From Methylobacterium isbiliense (GTDB lineage: Bacteria; Pseudomonadota; Alphaproteobacteria; Rhizobiales; Beijerinckiaceae), in contig NZ_BPQQ01000011.1 of the NCBI RefSeq assembly GCF_022179325.1, forward strand, positions 21,537 to 85,536: DNA of 64,000 nucleotides. Direction: 5' to 3'. The translations under genes and the position numbers were made by a program. This document shows positions 46,503 to 55,682 of the stretch, one piece after another. The first letter of the stretch is position 1. The number at the start of each line of letters is the position of its first letter. Below the pieces are notes generated by a model. The model was not told the DNA's origin. It saw only the letters and a list, made by a program, of their open reading frames with translations, and searched no databases.

Positions 46503-47225
46503 ATGCGCGCGCGCGACATCATGCACGGCGACGTCACCACGGTCACGCCGGAGACGCCGCTCGGGACGATCGCCCGGCTGTTCGTCGAGAAGCGGATCAG
46601 CGCCGTTCCGGTGGTGGACGGGACCGGCGCGCTCGTCGGGATCGTCAGCGAAGCGGACCTGCTCCACCGCCAGGAACTCGACACCGAGCGGCGCAGGAGC
46701 CGCTGGCTGGATTACTTCGCCACGATCGAGTCGCTCGCCAACGCCTACCGGGCGGCCCACGGCCGGTTGGCGCGCGACGTGATGGCCAGTCCGGTCGTCA
46801 CCGCGGCGCCCGACACCCCGCTGACCGAGATCGTCGAGACGCTGGAGCGCAAGCGGATCCGCCGCGTCCCGATCGTCGAGGCCCTGCCCGGCGGGACCGA
46901 ACGGCTGGTCGGCATCGTGACCCGCGGCGACCTCGTGCGCGCCCTCGCCACCCTGATTCCCGCCGCTGCCCCGGATCCGGACCGGAGCATCACCGACCGG
47001 CGCATCCGCGACATGCTGCTCGCCGAACTCGCCCGCCAGCCCTGGACCGATACGGGCGAGGGCAACGTGACGGTCCTCGACGGCGTCGTCCACCTCTGGG
47101 GCATGGTGGCGAACGAGGCGGAGGCGCAGGCGCTGGTCACGGCGGCGACGAACATTCCCGGCGTCGTCGCCGTCCGCGACCACACCTTCGTCGCCTATAT
47201 GGGCGTCGGATCGACCATGATGTGA
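46503..47225 (+). CDS. CBS-domain pair with C-terminal BON domain
   Basis: A 240-residue protein. Two CBS domains occupy about residues 1-65 (RDIMHGDVTTVTPETPLGTIARLF, GIVSEADLL) and 88-150 (DVMASPVVTAAPDTPLTEIVETL, GIVTRGDLVRAL). A BON domain follows (IRDMLLAELARQPW... GVVHLWGMVANEAEAQAL). CBS pairs bind adenosyl nucleotides and BON domains bind membranes or partners. This CBS-BON form is common in soil bacteria and usually stress-linked. A perfect FixK-type box lies upstream. Confidence 0.92.
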   Translation: MRARDIMHGDVTTVTPETPLGTIARLFVEKRISAVPVVDGTGALVGIVSEADLLHRQELDTERRRSRWLDYFATIESLANAYRAAHGRLARDVMASPVVTAAPDTPLTEIVETLERKRIRRVPIVEALPGGTERLVGIVTRGDLVRALATLIPAAAPDPDRSITDRRIRDMLLAELARQPWTDTGEGNVTVLDGVVHLWGMVANEAEAQALVTAATNIPGVVAVRDHTFVAYMGVGSTMM

Positions 47226-47238
47226 CGGCGATGCAAGG

Positions 47239-47331
47239 CATCATGCGCCGAAGTGGTCGCCGGTTCGGCGGCGGGCATGATGCAGGAAGAACACCATCAT
47301 GCGCCGAAGTGGTCGCCGGTCCGGGGGCGGG
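47239..47331. repeat. 37-bp direct repeat, two copies
   Basis: The stretch beginning CATCATGCGCCGAAGTGGTC occurs at 47239-47275 and again at 47295-47331 with two mismatches. The copies lie between the CBS-BON and phasin genes, the second touching the FixK-type box. It may reflect a local duplication that brought along promoter sequence. Confidence 0.8.
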
Positions 47332-47333
47332 AT

Positions 47334-47347
47334 CTGATCCAGATCAA
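47334..47347. promoter_or_regulatory. FixK/FNR-type box (CTGATCCAGATCAA)
   Basis: One mismatch from TTGA-N6-TCAA, 60 bp upstream of the phasin gene at 47407. Confidence 0.7.
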
Positions 47348-47406
47348 GGCGGTCCCGTCCGCCCCGTCCATCGTGCGGGCCCACCGAGGCGACAGAGGAG
47401 GCAGCC

Positions 47407-47733
47407 ATGGCATTCGAGACGAGGAGCGGGAAGGATGCCGGAACGGCCTTCGACATCTCCTCCATCCTGGCCTCCGAGACCGCGCTCTGGAAGTCCTTCG
47501 GCTTCGACCTGCCGTTGCGGGTCACCGCCGAACTCCTGAGCTTCGGCAGCCGGCGCCTGGAGGCTCAGGCGGAGCACGTCCGTGCGCTCGGACGCTGCGG
47601 CTCGCCCGCCGAGGTGATGAAGAGCCAGACGGCGTTCCTGACGCGGGCCATCGCCGACTATCAGCGGGAGGCCGAGACCCTGTCGCGGGATCTGGCCGAC
47701 GCCGCGCCGCCGGCCCTCAGGACATCCGCCTGA
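47407..47733 (+). CDS. Phasin-family protein
   Basis: A 108-residue mostly helical protein of the phasin 2 type: LWKSFGFDLPLRVTAELLSFGSRRLEAQAEHV, then EVMKSQTAFLTRAIADYQREAETLSRDL. Phasins coat polyhydroxyalkanoate granules and some act as chaperones. AGGAGG precedes the start. Control by a FixK-type box would link carbon storage to low oxygen. Confidence 0.8.
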   Translation: MAFETRSGKDAGTAFDISSILASETALWKSFGFDLPLRVTAELLSFGSRRLEAQAEHVRALGRCGSPAEVMKSQTAFLTRAIADYQREAETLSRDLADAAPPALRTSA

Positions 47734-47761
47734 ACCCTCGGGACGCGACCCTCGGGACGCG
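47734..47761. repeat. 14-bp tandem duplication
   Basis: ACCCTCGGGACGCG occurs twice in perfect tandem immediately after the phasin stop codon. It precedes the shared terminator hairpin. Confidence 0.8.
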
Positions 47762-47767
47762 GCGGCC

Positions 47768-47804
47768 GGCGCGGCGAACCTCTCTCAAGAGCGCCCGCCG
47801 CGCC
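47768..47804. terminator. Hairpin between phasin and hsp20
   Basis: GGCGCGGCG and CGCCGCGCC form a perfect 9-bp stem around a 19-base loop between two convergent genes. It may serve both. Confidence 0.55.
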
Positions 47805-47812
47805 CCTCGGCG

Positions 47813-48292
47813 TCACGCGGCCTTGATCTCGATCGTCTGGGCGCTGGCCACCGCGGCCGCGGGCTTGGGCAGCGTCAGGGTGAGGACACCCTTGTCCATC
47901 CGCGCCTCGATCTGCTCCGGCTTCGTCCCGGGCGGCAGTTCGAGCGTGCGGGAGAAGGCGCCGTAGCTGCGCTCCGTCACCTTGCGGGCGCCCTTGGTCT
48001 CCTCCTTCTCCTGGCGCTTCTCGCCGCGGATGACGAGGAGGTCGTCGACGAGCTCGATCCGGACGTCGGCGCGCTCCAGCCCGGGCAGTTCGGCCGTCAC
48101 CTCGATGTGATCGTCCCGCTCGACGACGTCCATCCGCGGGAAGGGGCCCGACTGAAGGAAGTTCGGCAGCCCGGACCAGACCTCGCCGAGCATCCGGTCG
48201 AACTCGCGCTGGAGGGGGAACGGGGTCGGCGACATCCTCACCGAGGGCTCGTCGGCCCGGTTGGCGAGGGTAAGGAGAGACTTCAGATTCAT
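47813..48292 (-). CDS. Hsp20/alpha-crystallin small heat-shock protein
   Basis: A 159-residue small heat-shock protein. The alpha-crystallin domain spans about 50-145, with PRMDVVERDDHIEVTAELPGLERADVRIELVDDLLVIRGEK and the conserved A-x-x-x-G-x-L motif in ARMDKGVLTLTLPK. It holds unfolding proteins in a refoldable state. A FixK-type box lies about 77 bp upstream, so hypoxic induction is likely in addition to any heat control. Confidence 0.94.
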   Translation of the reverse strand: MNLKSLLTLANRADEPSVRMSPTPFPLQREFDRMLGEVWSGLPNFLQSGPFPRMDVVERDDHIEVTAELPGLERADVRIELVDDLLVIRGEKRQEKEETKGARKVTERSYGAFSRTLELPPGTKPEQIEARMDKGVLTLTLPKPAAAVASAQTIEIKAA

Positions 48293-48368
48293 GGCGGTCT
48301 CCCGTGTTCGACCGGCATGCGGCGGCCGGTCCTGTGCCCCAGAAGGGCATCGCGGCGCCGCTCCCGCC

Positions 48369-48382
48369 TTGCGGTGGATCAA
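48369..48382. promoter_or_regulatory. FixK/FNR-type box (TTGCGGTGGATCAA)
   Basis: One mismatch from TTGA-N6-TCAA, 77 bp upstream of hsp20 (48292). It is just before the stop of the Usp gene at 48400. Confidence 0.7.
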
Positions 48383-48399
48383 ACATCGTCGCGGAGGCC

Positions 48400-49215
48400 T
48401 CAGCGCGACAGCAGGGTCGGGAAGGTCATCGATCGGAGGATGGTCCGGCTCGCGCCGCCCAGGATCGCCTCGCGCAGGCGCGAATGGCCGTAGGCGCCCA
48501 TCACGAGGAGCCCGGCGCCACACTCCGCGGCGTAGGACAGCAGCGCCTCGCCCGGCGGCAGGCCGGCCGGGCAGACGCGGACCGTCGCGTCGATGCCGTG
48601 TCGGGCGAGGTGCCCGACCATGCGCCGGCGTGCCTCCTCCGGCGGCGGCTCGTCCGTGACGGTGACGACCTCGACCCGCTCGGCATGCTGCAGCAGCGGC
48701 AGGGCATCGCCGAGCGCACGCGCCGCGGTCGCGCTGCCGTCCCAGGCGACGACCGCGCTGGCCAGGCGCAGCGCAGTCGCCTGGATGTAGGGCACGACCA
48801 GCACCGGGCGGCCCGTCCGGAACAGCAGGGTCTCCAGGTAGGCGTCGGCCGGCTTCGGCGCGGCGGGGTCGGGTTGCTCGATCACCGCGAGGTCGCTCAG
48901 GCGCGCGTGCGCGGCGAGGCATTCCGCGGCGTCGCGGACGGAGGCGCAGATCGCGGTCGACTCGCAGGTGAGGTTGGCCGCCCGCGCCGCGGCGGCGGCG
49001 TCCCGGGCGGCCTGGGCGGCCCGCTCCCGGGCGGACGACGCGGCGGACACGACCATGTCGTAGGGGATCTCGGCCCGCGCGAAGGTCTCGAACGGCACGA
49101 TGGGCAGCACGCTGACCGCCGTGACGGACGCCCCGAGTTCCGCCGCGAGCGCGACGCCGCTGGGCACCGCGCAGCGGCCGACGCCGTCGACGACGATCGT
49201 CAGATCCCGGATCAT
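48400..49215 (-). CDS. Universal stress protein, tandem-domain
   Basis: A 271-residue double-Usp protein starting MIRDLTIVVDGVGR and closing with GAYGHSRLREAILGGASRTIL. The second-domain start VVAWDGSATAARALGDALPLL is typical. GGAGGG precedes the ATG. A FixK-type box is 58 bp upstream. Usp proteins of this kind bind ATP and accumulate in stressed or resting cells. Confidence 0.92.
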   Translation of the reverse strand: MIRDLTIVVDGVGRCAVPSGVALAAELGASVTAVSVLPIVPFETFARAEIPYDMVVSAASSARERAAQAARDAAAAARAANLTCESTAICASVRDAAECLAAHARLSDLAVIEQPDPAAPKPADAYLETLLFRTGRPVLVVPYIQATALRLASAVVAWDGSATAARALGDALPLLQHAERVEVVTVTDEPPPEEARRRMVGHLARHGIDATVRVCPAGLPPGEALLSYAAECGAGLLVMGAYGHSRLREAILGGASRTILRSMTFPTLLSR

Positions 49216-49272
49216 GGCTCTACCCTCCCGCTGGATGCGGGCTCAGGATCGCTCAGACCGGGGGCGTTCGCC

Positions 49273-49286
49273 TTGATGCATCGCAA
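49273..49286. promoter_or_regulatory. FixK/FNR-type box (TTGATGCATCGCAA)
   Basis: One mismatch from TTGA-N6-TCAA, 58 bp upstream of the Usp gene at 49215. Confidence 0.65.
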
Positions 49287-49331
49287 GGAGGCCCCGGTTC
49301 TTGCGGCGAAGCGACGGCCTTCGTGCGCGCC

Positions 49332-50873
49332 TCATGCGGGGTCCGGGGCCGGCCCCGCTCCGTCCGCCGCCAGGATCATCGCCCGCAGCGTCTCGGGGGC
49401 GAGCCGCGCGTCGAGCCGGCGCCACGTGATCGTCCCGCAATCCCGGCGCGCCTGGGCGGCCAGAATGTCGGGCGTGGCGTCGGAGGGGTCGTCCCGCCGG
49501 GCGGCGATGCGCCCGCCGAGCGTCGCGACGGGCGCCTCCAGCCACACGCCCCGGAACGCCGCGCCGCAGGCGGCCGCCAGGGCCGCGACGGCCTCGCGCT
49601 CGGCCGGCCGATCGAAGACCGCATCGACGATCACCGGCGCGCCGCCGGCCAGCACCCCGGCGGCCTGCGCGCGCAGGGCCGCGTAGACCGCCTCCGACAC
49701 CTCCGCCGCATAGGCGGCAGGCGGCAGCCGCGTCAGGGGCGAGACCCCGTGCAGGCGCTTGCGGATGCGGTCGCTGCCGACGATGCGGGCGCCCGGCGGC
49801 GCGCCGAGCCACGGCGCCGTGGCGGAGGAGAGCGTCGACTTGCCGGTCCCGCTGAAGCCCCCGATCGCCACGAGCGTCGCCGGGAACTCGGCGAGAAGCT
49901 CGCGCGCGAGCGACAGGTAGGCCTGCGCCTCGCGGCGCAGCGCCGCCCCGGCCTCCCCGACCGCGTCCGATGCCTGACTTGCCGACACGTGCGCGCGGAT
50001 CACCGCCCGGAGCGCCATCAGGAACGGCATCAGCCCCGCATCCGCCGCATCGTCCGTCTCGTCGAGGTAGCGGTTGAACAGCAGGTTCGCGAGGCCGGGC
50101 CGGCCGCGGTGCCACAGGTCCATCAGCACGAAGGCGAGATCGTAGAGGATGTCGGTGGTGGCGAGGTCCTCGTCGAATTCGAGGGCGTCGAAGGGCGTCG
50201 GCACACCCTCGAACAGGCAGATGTTGCGCAGGGTCAGGTCGCCGTGGCAGCGGCGGACCCTGCCGGCGGCGCGCCGCGCGTCGAGCCGGGCGGCGTGGCG
50301 GGCGAGCCGCGCCCGGAAGGCGGCCGCCAGCGCGGCGGCCTCCCCATCCGGGACGAGGCCGCTCGCCCGCAGGCTGCGGTCGTTGAGCGCGATGAGGTCG
50401 GCCATGGCCGCCGCCCCGCCGTGGTCCCGGCTCGCCGGTGCCGCCGCGTGGAAGCCGGCGAGGCGATGGGCGAGGTCGGCGACGAGGGCCGGGGTGAGCC
50501 GCCCGTCGCACGCCATGCGGTCGAACAGGTCGGCCTGCGGGAAGCGCCGCATCTCGACCAGCGCGTCGACGAGCGGCCCCGGCCCGTCCAGGACGAGGTC
50601 GCCGTCCGGCCCGCGGGTGATCCGGTGCACCCGGCGGTAGAGGCTCGGTGCGGTGCGGCGGTTCACGGCGAGTTCGGCCTCGCAGGCGGCGAGCCGCCGC
50701 TCCGGCGTCGTGAAGTCGAGGAAGGGAAAGCGCACCGCCCGCTTCAGCTTGAGCACGCGGTCGCCCGCCATCAGCACGGTCGAGATGTGGGTATCGATCC
50801 GCTCGATGCGCCCCTCTCCGGCGAGGAGCCGCATCAGGAACGCCACGGTGTCGCTCTGGTCGGCGGCCGTCAT
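49332..50873 (-). CDS. Fused aminoglycoside-phosphotransferase-like and P-loop kinase protein
   Basis: A 513-residue fusion. The N-terminal half is an APH-like kinase with Brenner motif HGDLTLRNICLFEG (210-223) and the metal Asp in EFDEDLATTDILYDLAF. The C-terminal third is an AAA/zeta-like P-loop kinase with GGFSGTGKST (338-347). Proteins with this fusion are common in Proteobacteria and are mostly uncharacterised. It starts within the 3' end of the MgtA-like gene, so they are co-transcribed. Confidence 0.88.
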   Translation of the reverse strand: MTAADQSDTVAFLMRLLAGEGRIERIDTHISTVLMAGDRVLKLKRAVRFPFLDFTTPERRLAACEAELAVNRRTAPSLYRRVHRITRGPDGDLVLDGPGPLVDALVEMRRFPQADLFDRMACDGRLTPALVADLAHRLAGFHAAAPASRDHGGAAAMADLIALNDRSLRASGLVPDGEAAALAAAFRARLARHAARLDARRAAGRVRRCHGDLTLRNICLFEGVPTPFDALEFDEDLATTDILYDLAFVLMDLWHRGRPGLANLLFNRYLDETDDAADAGLMPFLMALRAVIRAHVSASQASDAVGEAGAALRREAQAYLSLARELLAEFPATLVAIGGFSGTGKSTLSSATAPWLGAPPGARIVGSDRIRKRLHGVSPLTRLPPAAYAAEVSEAVYAALRAQAAGVLAGGAPVIVDAVFDRPAEREAVAALAAACGAAFRGVWLEAPVATLGGRIAARRDDPSDATPDILAAQARRDCGTITWRRLDARLAPETLRAMILAADGAGPAPDPA

Positions 50874-53491
50874 CGCATCCTCCACCGCGCCCGGTCAGGG
50901 CCGCCTGCTGCGCCGCGGGCGGGCCGCTTCCGGCGCGGGGCGGCGATGGCCCAGGGCTTCACCCCCTCGGCCGCCGCCAGATAGGCCGCCGTGATCAACG
51001 CGACCGCGGCGAGCACCGCGGGCGGCGGCGCCTCGAAGCCGAGCCGGGGGCCGAGCGGCGTGAACGGCACCGCGAGGGCGACCGAGAGGGCCGCGAGCGA
51101 GGAGGCGGCGAGCGCCCCGCCCGGCCCGTCACGCCAGGGCCGCCCACGGGTGCGGATGACGACGATGACCAGGATCTGCGTCGCCATGGATTCGAGGAAC
51201 CAAGCGGTGCGAAACACCTCCGGGCTCGCCTGGAAGGCGAGCAGCAGAACCCCGAAGGTGGCGAGGTCGAACAGCGACGAGAGCGGCCCCATCACGGCCG
51301 CGAAGCGCAGCAGCGCCCCCATGTCCCAGGCTTGCGGCCGCGCCACCGCCTCAGGCTGCACCCGGTCGAACGGAATGCCGACCTCCGAGAGGTCGTAGAG
51401 CAGGTTGTTGAGCAGGATCTGCATCGGCAGCATGGGGAGGAACGGCAGCGCCGCTGCGGCGACGGCCATCGACAGCATGTTGCCGAAGTTCGAACTCGCC
51501 CCCATACGTATGTACTTGAGGATGTTGGCGAAGGTCCGCCGTCCCTCCGCGACGCCCGCCGCCGCCACCTCCAGGTCGGGGGCAAGCAGGATCATGTCGG
51601 CGGCGGCCTGCGCCACGCCGCTCGCCCCGTCGACGGAGAGGCCGATATCCGCCTGCCGCAGGCCGGGGGCGTCGTTGATGCCGTCGCCCAGGAAGCCGAC
51701 CACCTCCCCGTCGGCCTGGAGCGCCTTGACGATGCGCGCCTTCTGGTCGGGCGCGAGCCGCCCGAAGGCGTCCACACGGCGCACCCGGACGGCGAGGGCC
51801 TCGTCGCCGAGGGCCGCCACCTCCGGCCCCGACAGCACGGCGTGCGCACCGAGCCCGACGAGCCCGGCGAGGCGCCGTACCACCACGGGATCGTCCCCCG
51901 ACAGGATCTTGACCTTGACGCCGGCCGCGAAGAGATCGGCCACGGCCGCCGCGGCGGTGGGTTTCGGCGGGTCCGCGAAGGCGCAGAACCCCTCGAGGAG
52001 GAGGTCTGCCTCCGCGGTGTCGGCCGGCCCTGAGACCGGCCGCGTCGCCACCGCGATGCTGCGCTGACCCGCCTCGGCCAGCCGGCGGACCTGCTGCGCG
52101 AGGACCGCCTCGCGCTCGGGCCCGCCCAGGGGCGCCGTGCCGGTCCCGGCGCGCCGGGCCGTGCAGAGGGCGAGCACCGCCTCCGGCGCGCCCTTGACGA
52201 TCAGGAGCCGCCCCTCCGGTCCCTCCGCCAGGACCGAGCCGGTGCGGCGCGCGTAGTCGAAGGCGCGCTGGCCGAGGCGCCGCCACGCCCCGGGGGACGC
52301 ATCGCCGCCGCGGACCAGCGCGGCATCGAGGGGCGAGCGGTCGCCGCCGAGCGCGGCCGCGACGGCGCCGAGGCGGGCCGGACGCGGATCGGGCGCGCCC
52401 GACGGATCGAGGCTGCCCGCGAGCGCGATCTGCGCCGAGGTCAGGGTGCCGGTCTTGTCGGTGCACAGCACCGTCATCGCCCCGAGATCGTGGATGGCGG
52501 CGAGGCGCTTTACGATGACCTTGCGCCGCGCCATGCGCAGCGCCCCGCGCGAGAGCGTCACGGTGGTGATCATCGGCAGCAACTCGGGCGTGAGGCCGAC
52601 CGCCAAGGCCACCGCGAAAAGGAGCGAGTCGAGCACCGGCCGTCCCAGGGCGACGCGGATCGCGAGGACGCCGACCACCAGGAGGAGGGTCAGCCGCGCG
52701 ATCACCAGCCCGAAATCCCTGAGGTCGCGCTGGAACGGCGACGGCGCGGCCGCCTCCGCGAGGGACGAGGCAGCCGCGCCGAACAGCGTCGCGCGGCCGG
52801 TGGCGACCACGAGGGCAACCGCCTCCCCGCTCTGCGCCACCGCGCCGCGGAACAGGGCATTCGCGGCCTCGGCCGGGCTCGACGCGGCGACCGGGCCGGG
52901 ACGCTTCTCGACCGGATAGGGCTCGCCGGTCAGTGCCGCCTCCGACGCCGCGAAGGCCGCGCTCTGGAGCACCAGGGCATCGGCGGGCACGATGTCGCCC
53001 GCCCGCACGCGGATCACGTCCCCGGGGACCACCTGATCGACCGGGATGGTCCGGAAGACGCCGTCGCGCTTGGCTTCCGCCTTCAGCGCCACGGAGCGCC
53101 GCAGGGCCTCCGCCGCGCGGACGGCGTGCCCCTCCTGCACCGTGTCGAGGCCGATCGAGAGCGTCAGGATGGCGATGATGATGGCGCCCCCGCCCCAGTC
53201 GCCGGTGAGGATCGCGACGCCACCGGCGGCGAGCAGGATGAGGGCGAAGGGTTCGACCATCCGGCGCAGGATCGCCCTCAGGGCGCCGTCGGGCCGGGCC
53301 GGGGCGTCGCTGTTGGGACCATGGCGGGCGAGCCGGCGCGCGGCCTCCGCCCTGGTCAGCCCGTCGCGCCCGCAGCCGAGCCGGGCGCACAACGCCTCCG
53401 GCCCGACGGTCCAGAAGGCCGGGCCTGCAGCGGAGGGCGCGGCGGGGTCGCCCTTCCCGGTCGGAGGACTCGTCCGCACCTTGCCCGGCAT
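50870..53491 (-). CDS. P-type ATPase, MgtA-like (P3B) cation transporter
   Basis: An 873-residue P-type ATPase. The cation-ATPase N-terminal domain begins at about residue 26. TGEP lies near 189, the membrane motif VGLTPELLPMI near 298-307 matches MgtA, and the phosphorylation loop DKTGTLT has Asp345. The hinge is GDGINDAPGL. MgtA imports Mg2+. The protein could have another divalent substrate. It overlaps the APH-P-loop gene downstream. A FixK-type box is 69 bp upstream. Confidence 0.9.
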   Translation of the reverse strand: MPGKVRTSPPTGKGDPAAPSAAGPAFWTVGPEALCARLGCGRDGLTRAEAARRLARHGPNSDAPARPDGALRAILRRMVEPFALILLAAGGVAILTGDWGGGAIIIAILTLSIGLDTVQEGHAVRAAEALRRSVALKAEAKRDGVFRTIPVDQVVPGDVIRVRAGDIVPADALVLQSAAFAASEAALTGEPYPVEKRPGPVAASSPAEAANALFRGAVAQSGEAVALVVATGRATLFGAAASSLAEAAAPSPFQRDLRDFGLVIARLTLLLVVGVLAIRVALGRPVLDSLLFAVALAVGLTPELLPMITTVTLSRGALRMARRKVIVKRLAAIHDLGAMTVLCTDKTGTLTSAQIALAGSLDPSGAPDPRPARLGAVAAALGGDRSPLDAALVRGGDASPGAWRRLGQRAFDYARRTGSVLAEGPEGRLLIVKGAPEAVLALCTARRAGTGTAPLGGPEREAVLAQQVRRLAEAGQRSIAVATRPVSGPADTAEADLLLEGFCAFADPPKPTAAAAVADLFAAGVKVKILSGDDPVVVRRLAGLVGLGAHAVLSGPEVAALGDEALAVRVRRVDAFGRLAPDQKARIVKALQADGEVVGFLGDGINDAPGLRQADIGLSVDGASGVAQAAADMILLAPDLEVAAAGVAEGRRTFANILKYIRMGASSNFGNMLSMAVAAAALPFLPMLPMQILLNNLLYDLSEVGIPFDRVQPEAVARPQAWDMGALLRFAAVMGPLSSLFDLATFGVLLLAFQASPEVFRTAWFLESMATQILVIVVIRTRGRPWRDGPGGALAASSLAALSVALAVPFTPLGPRLGFEAPPPAVLAAVALITAAYLAAAEGVKPWAIAAPRRKRPARGAAGGPDRARWRMR

Positions 53492-53559
53492 CGCCTCGGC
53501 TCCCGGCCGGCGGGGTCCGGCCGGCGAGGACACTCTGCGCGGGCGGCCCCGGCCCGGCC

Positions 53560-53573
53560 TTGATCCAGAGCAA
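53560..53573. promoter_or_regulatory. FixK/FNR-type box (TTGATCCAGAGCAA)
   Basis: One mismatch from TTGA-N6-TCAA, 69 bp upstream of the MgtA-like gene start. Confidence 0.7.
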
Positions 53574-53618
53574 CCCTGCGCGCGTGGGCCGTTACCCCCG
53601 ATCGCACGCCGCCGGATG

Positions 53619-55568
53619 CTACGGGACCGATCCGCGCGGGCTTCGATCCGCCGCGCCCTCGCGCCGAGCGGAGGAGCGGGGCCCGGCCTGCCCATCGCGC
53701 AGGACCCGCAACGCGTTCAGGATCACGGCCACGTCGATCGCCTCCTGGAGGAGCGCCCCCCGCACGGGGGACAGCAGGCCGAGGGCGCCCGCGACCATGC
53801 CGCAGACCGACAGGCCCAGGCCCGCCCAGACGCTCTGCAGGGCGATGGCGCGGGCGCGCCGGGCGATGTCGATGGCCTGCGGCAGGGGGGTGAGGCTGTC
53901 GACCAGCAGCACCACGTCGGCGGCCTCCGCGGCGGCGGCCGCGCCGCGGGCGCCCAACGCCGCACCGAGGTCGGCGGCCGCGAGGGCGGGCGCGTCGTTG
54001 ACGCCGTCGCCGACCATCATCACGACCCCGTGCCGCCGCGCCTGCGCGACGATGCCGGCCTTGCCGGCCGGGTCCAGATCGGCCGCCACGGCGTCGATGG
54101 GCAGGCCGGCCGCGACCCGCTCGGCGACCGGCAGACGATCCCCCGTGGCCAGCACGATCCGGGCGATGCCGCGCGCCCGCAGCGCCGCGAGCGTGTCGGC
54201 CCCGTCGCGGCGCAGCGGATCCACCACGGTGAGCCGCCCGGCCAAGAACCCGTCGACCGCGACCAGGATCGTGCCCGAGCCGGGCGGCTCCTCGCCGGCC
54301 GGGACCGCCACGCCGTGCCTGCGCATCAGCCCCGCGCCGCCGACCAGGACGCGGCGGTCCTCGACCCGGCCGGCGATGCCCTCGCCCGGAGACTCGACCG
54401 CCTCGGTCGGCGTCGCGAGGCCGAGCCCCCGCTCCTGCGCCTCCGCGACGAGCGCGCGCGCCACCGGATGGCCGGAGGCCTGGTCGAGGGAGGCGGCGAG
54501 CCGCAGGACCTCCGGCGGCGCGAAGGCCGGCATCGCCGCGATGCCCGCGAGCCGCACGCGGCCGTGCGTGAGCGTGCCGGTCTTGTCGAGGACCAGGACC
54601 CGCACCTTGGCCAGGGTCTCGAGGGCGCCGCTGCCCTTGATCAGCACGCCGATCCCGGCCGCGCGCGACAGGCCCGCCACGAGCGCGACCGGAACCGCCA
54701 GGATCAGCGGGCACGGGGTCGCGACCACCAGCACGGCGAGCGCGCGCAGCGGATCGCCGCTGGCCAGCCACGCGCCCCCTGCGAGGACCAGCGTGACGGT
54801 CAGGAAGGCCAGGGCGTAGCGGTCCGCCAAGCGGCTCATCGGCGCCTTCTGCGCCCTCGCCGCCTCGACGAGGCGCACGATGCCCGCATAGGTGCTCTCG
54901 GCCGCCGGCCGCTCCGCCCTGAGCGTGAAGGGCGTGCCGACATTGACGGTGCCGCTCATCACCGCGGCCCCGGCCTCGTGCCGGACGGGCAGCGCCTCGC
55001 CGGTGAGCGTCGCCTGATCGAGGACCGCGCGGCCCGCCGCGACCCGGCCGTCCACCGGCAGGACGTCGCCGACGCGCACGAGGATGCGGTCGCCCGGGAC
55101 CAGCGCCCCCACCGGCACCTCCCGCGCCCCGTCCGCCTCCTCGCGCAGGGCGGTCCGCGGCTGGCGGGCGAGGAGCGCCGTCATGTCGCGCGCGGCGCGG
55201 GCCGCCGCATAGGCTTCGAGGGCCTGCCCGCCCGACACCATCACGGCGATGACGATTCCGGCGAGCGGCTGCCACAGGGCGAGAGCGCCGCCCATCGACA
55301 GCACGGCGACGAGGTCGAGGCCGACATCGCCGCGGGCGAGGCTCGCGACGACCTGGGCCACGAGGGCGGCGAGCACGACCAGCGTCGCGGCGGCCCAGAT
55401 CCAGCCCGCCCAGGCCGGGGCACCCAGGGCCTGCGCGGCGAGGCCCGCGGCCAGCCCGAGCAGCGGCAGCGCGACGAAGCCGCGGCGCAGGCCGCCGCGC
55501 CCGTCGGCCGGGCGCCGCCCGGCTCCCGCCGGGAGCGGCGGCGCCGCGAGGCTGGAGGAATCCCGCAT
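53619..55568 (-). CDS. P1B-type heavy-metal P-ATPase with a TPCP motif
   Basis: A 649-residue P1B ATPase. The transmembrane metal motif is TPCP (284-287), not the CPC of copper or zinc pumps. DKTGTLTHG has Asp328, the P1B His-Pro is in SGHPVARAL, and the hinge is GDGVNDAPAL. There is no N-terminal CxxC metal domain and no C-terminal hemerythrin domain. TPCP is the hallmark of a small subgroup with Fe/Ni-like roles proposed. It follows a Usp gene on the same strand. Confidence 0.88.
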   Translation of the reverse strand: MRDSSSLAAPPLPAGAGRRPADGRGGLRRGFVALPLLGLAAGLAAQALGAPAWAGWIWAAATLVVLAALVAQVVASLARGDVGLDLVAVLSMGGALALWQPLAGIVIAVMVSGGQALEAYAAARAARDMTALLARQPRTALREEADGAREVPVGALVPGDRILVRVGDVLPVDGRVAAGRAVLDQATLTGEALPVRHEAGAAVMSGTVNVGTPFTLRAERPAAESTYAGIVRLVEAARAQKAPMSRLADRYALAFLTVTLVLAGGAWLASGDPLRALAVLVVATPCPLILAVPVALVAGLSRAAGIGVLIKGSGALETLAKVRVLVLDKTGTLTHGRVRLAGIAAMPAFAPPEVLRLAASLDQASGHPVARALVAEAQERGLGLATPTEAVESPGEGIAGRVEDRRVLVGGAGLMRRHGVAVPAGEEPPGSGTILVAVDGFLAGRLTVVDPLRRDGADTLAALRARGIARIVLATGDRLPVAERVAAGLPIDAVAADLDPAGKAGIVAQARRHGVVMMVGDGVNDAPALAAADLGAALGARGAAAAAEAADVVLLVDSLTPLPQAIDIARRARAIALQSVWAGLGLSVCGMVAGALGLLSPVRGALLQEAIDVAVILNALRVLRDGQAGPRSSARREGAADRSPRGSVP

Positions 55569-55682
55569 GCCGTTCCGCCTTAACCAACGAGAGGGGCCGA
55601 TCCTCGGCGCGGCGATCCGGGGCCGCCGGGCGATCCGGCAGGTGATCCGCAAGGCGGCTGCGGCGGGCGGGGGCCCCACCGC

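Noticed and set aside
44787-47183. A 798-codon minus-strand frame
   Set aside because: Covers a Usp gene, a receiver gene and the antisense of the CBS-BON gene in the wrong frame; no domain visible.
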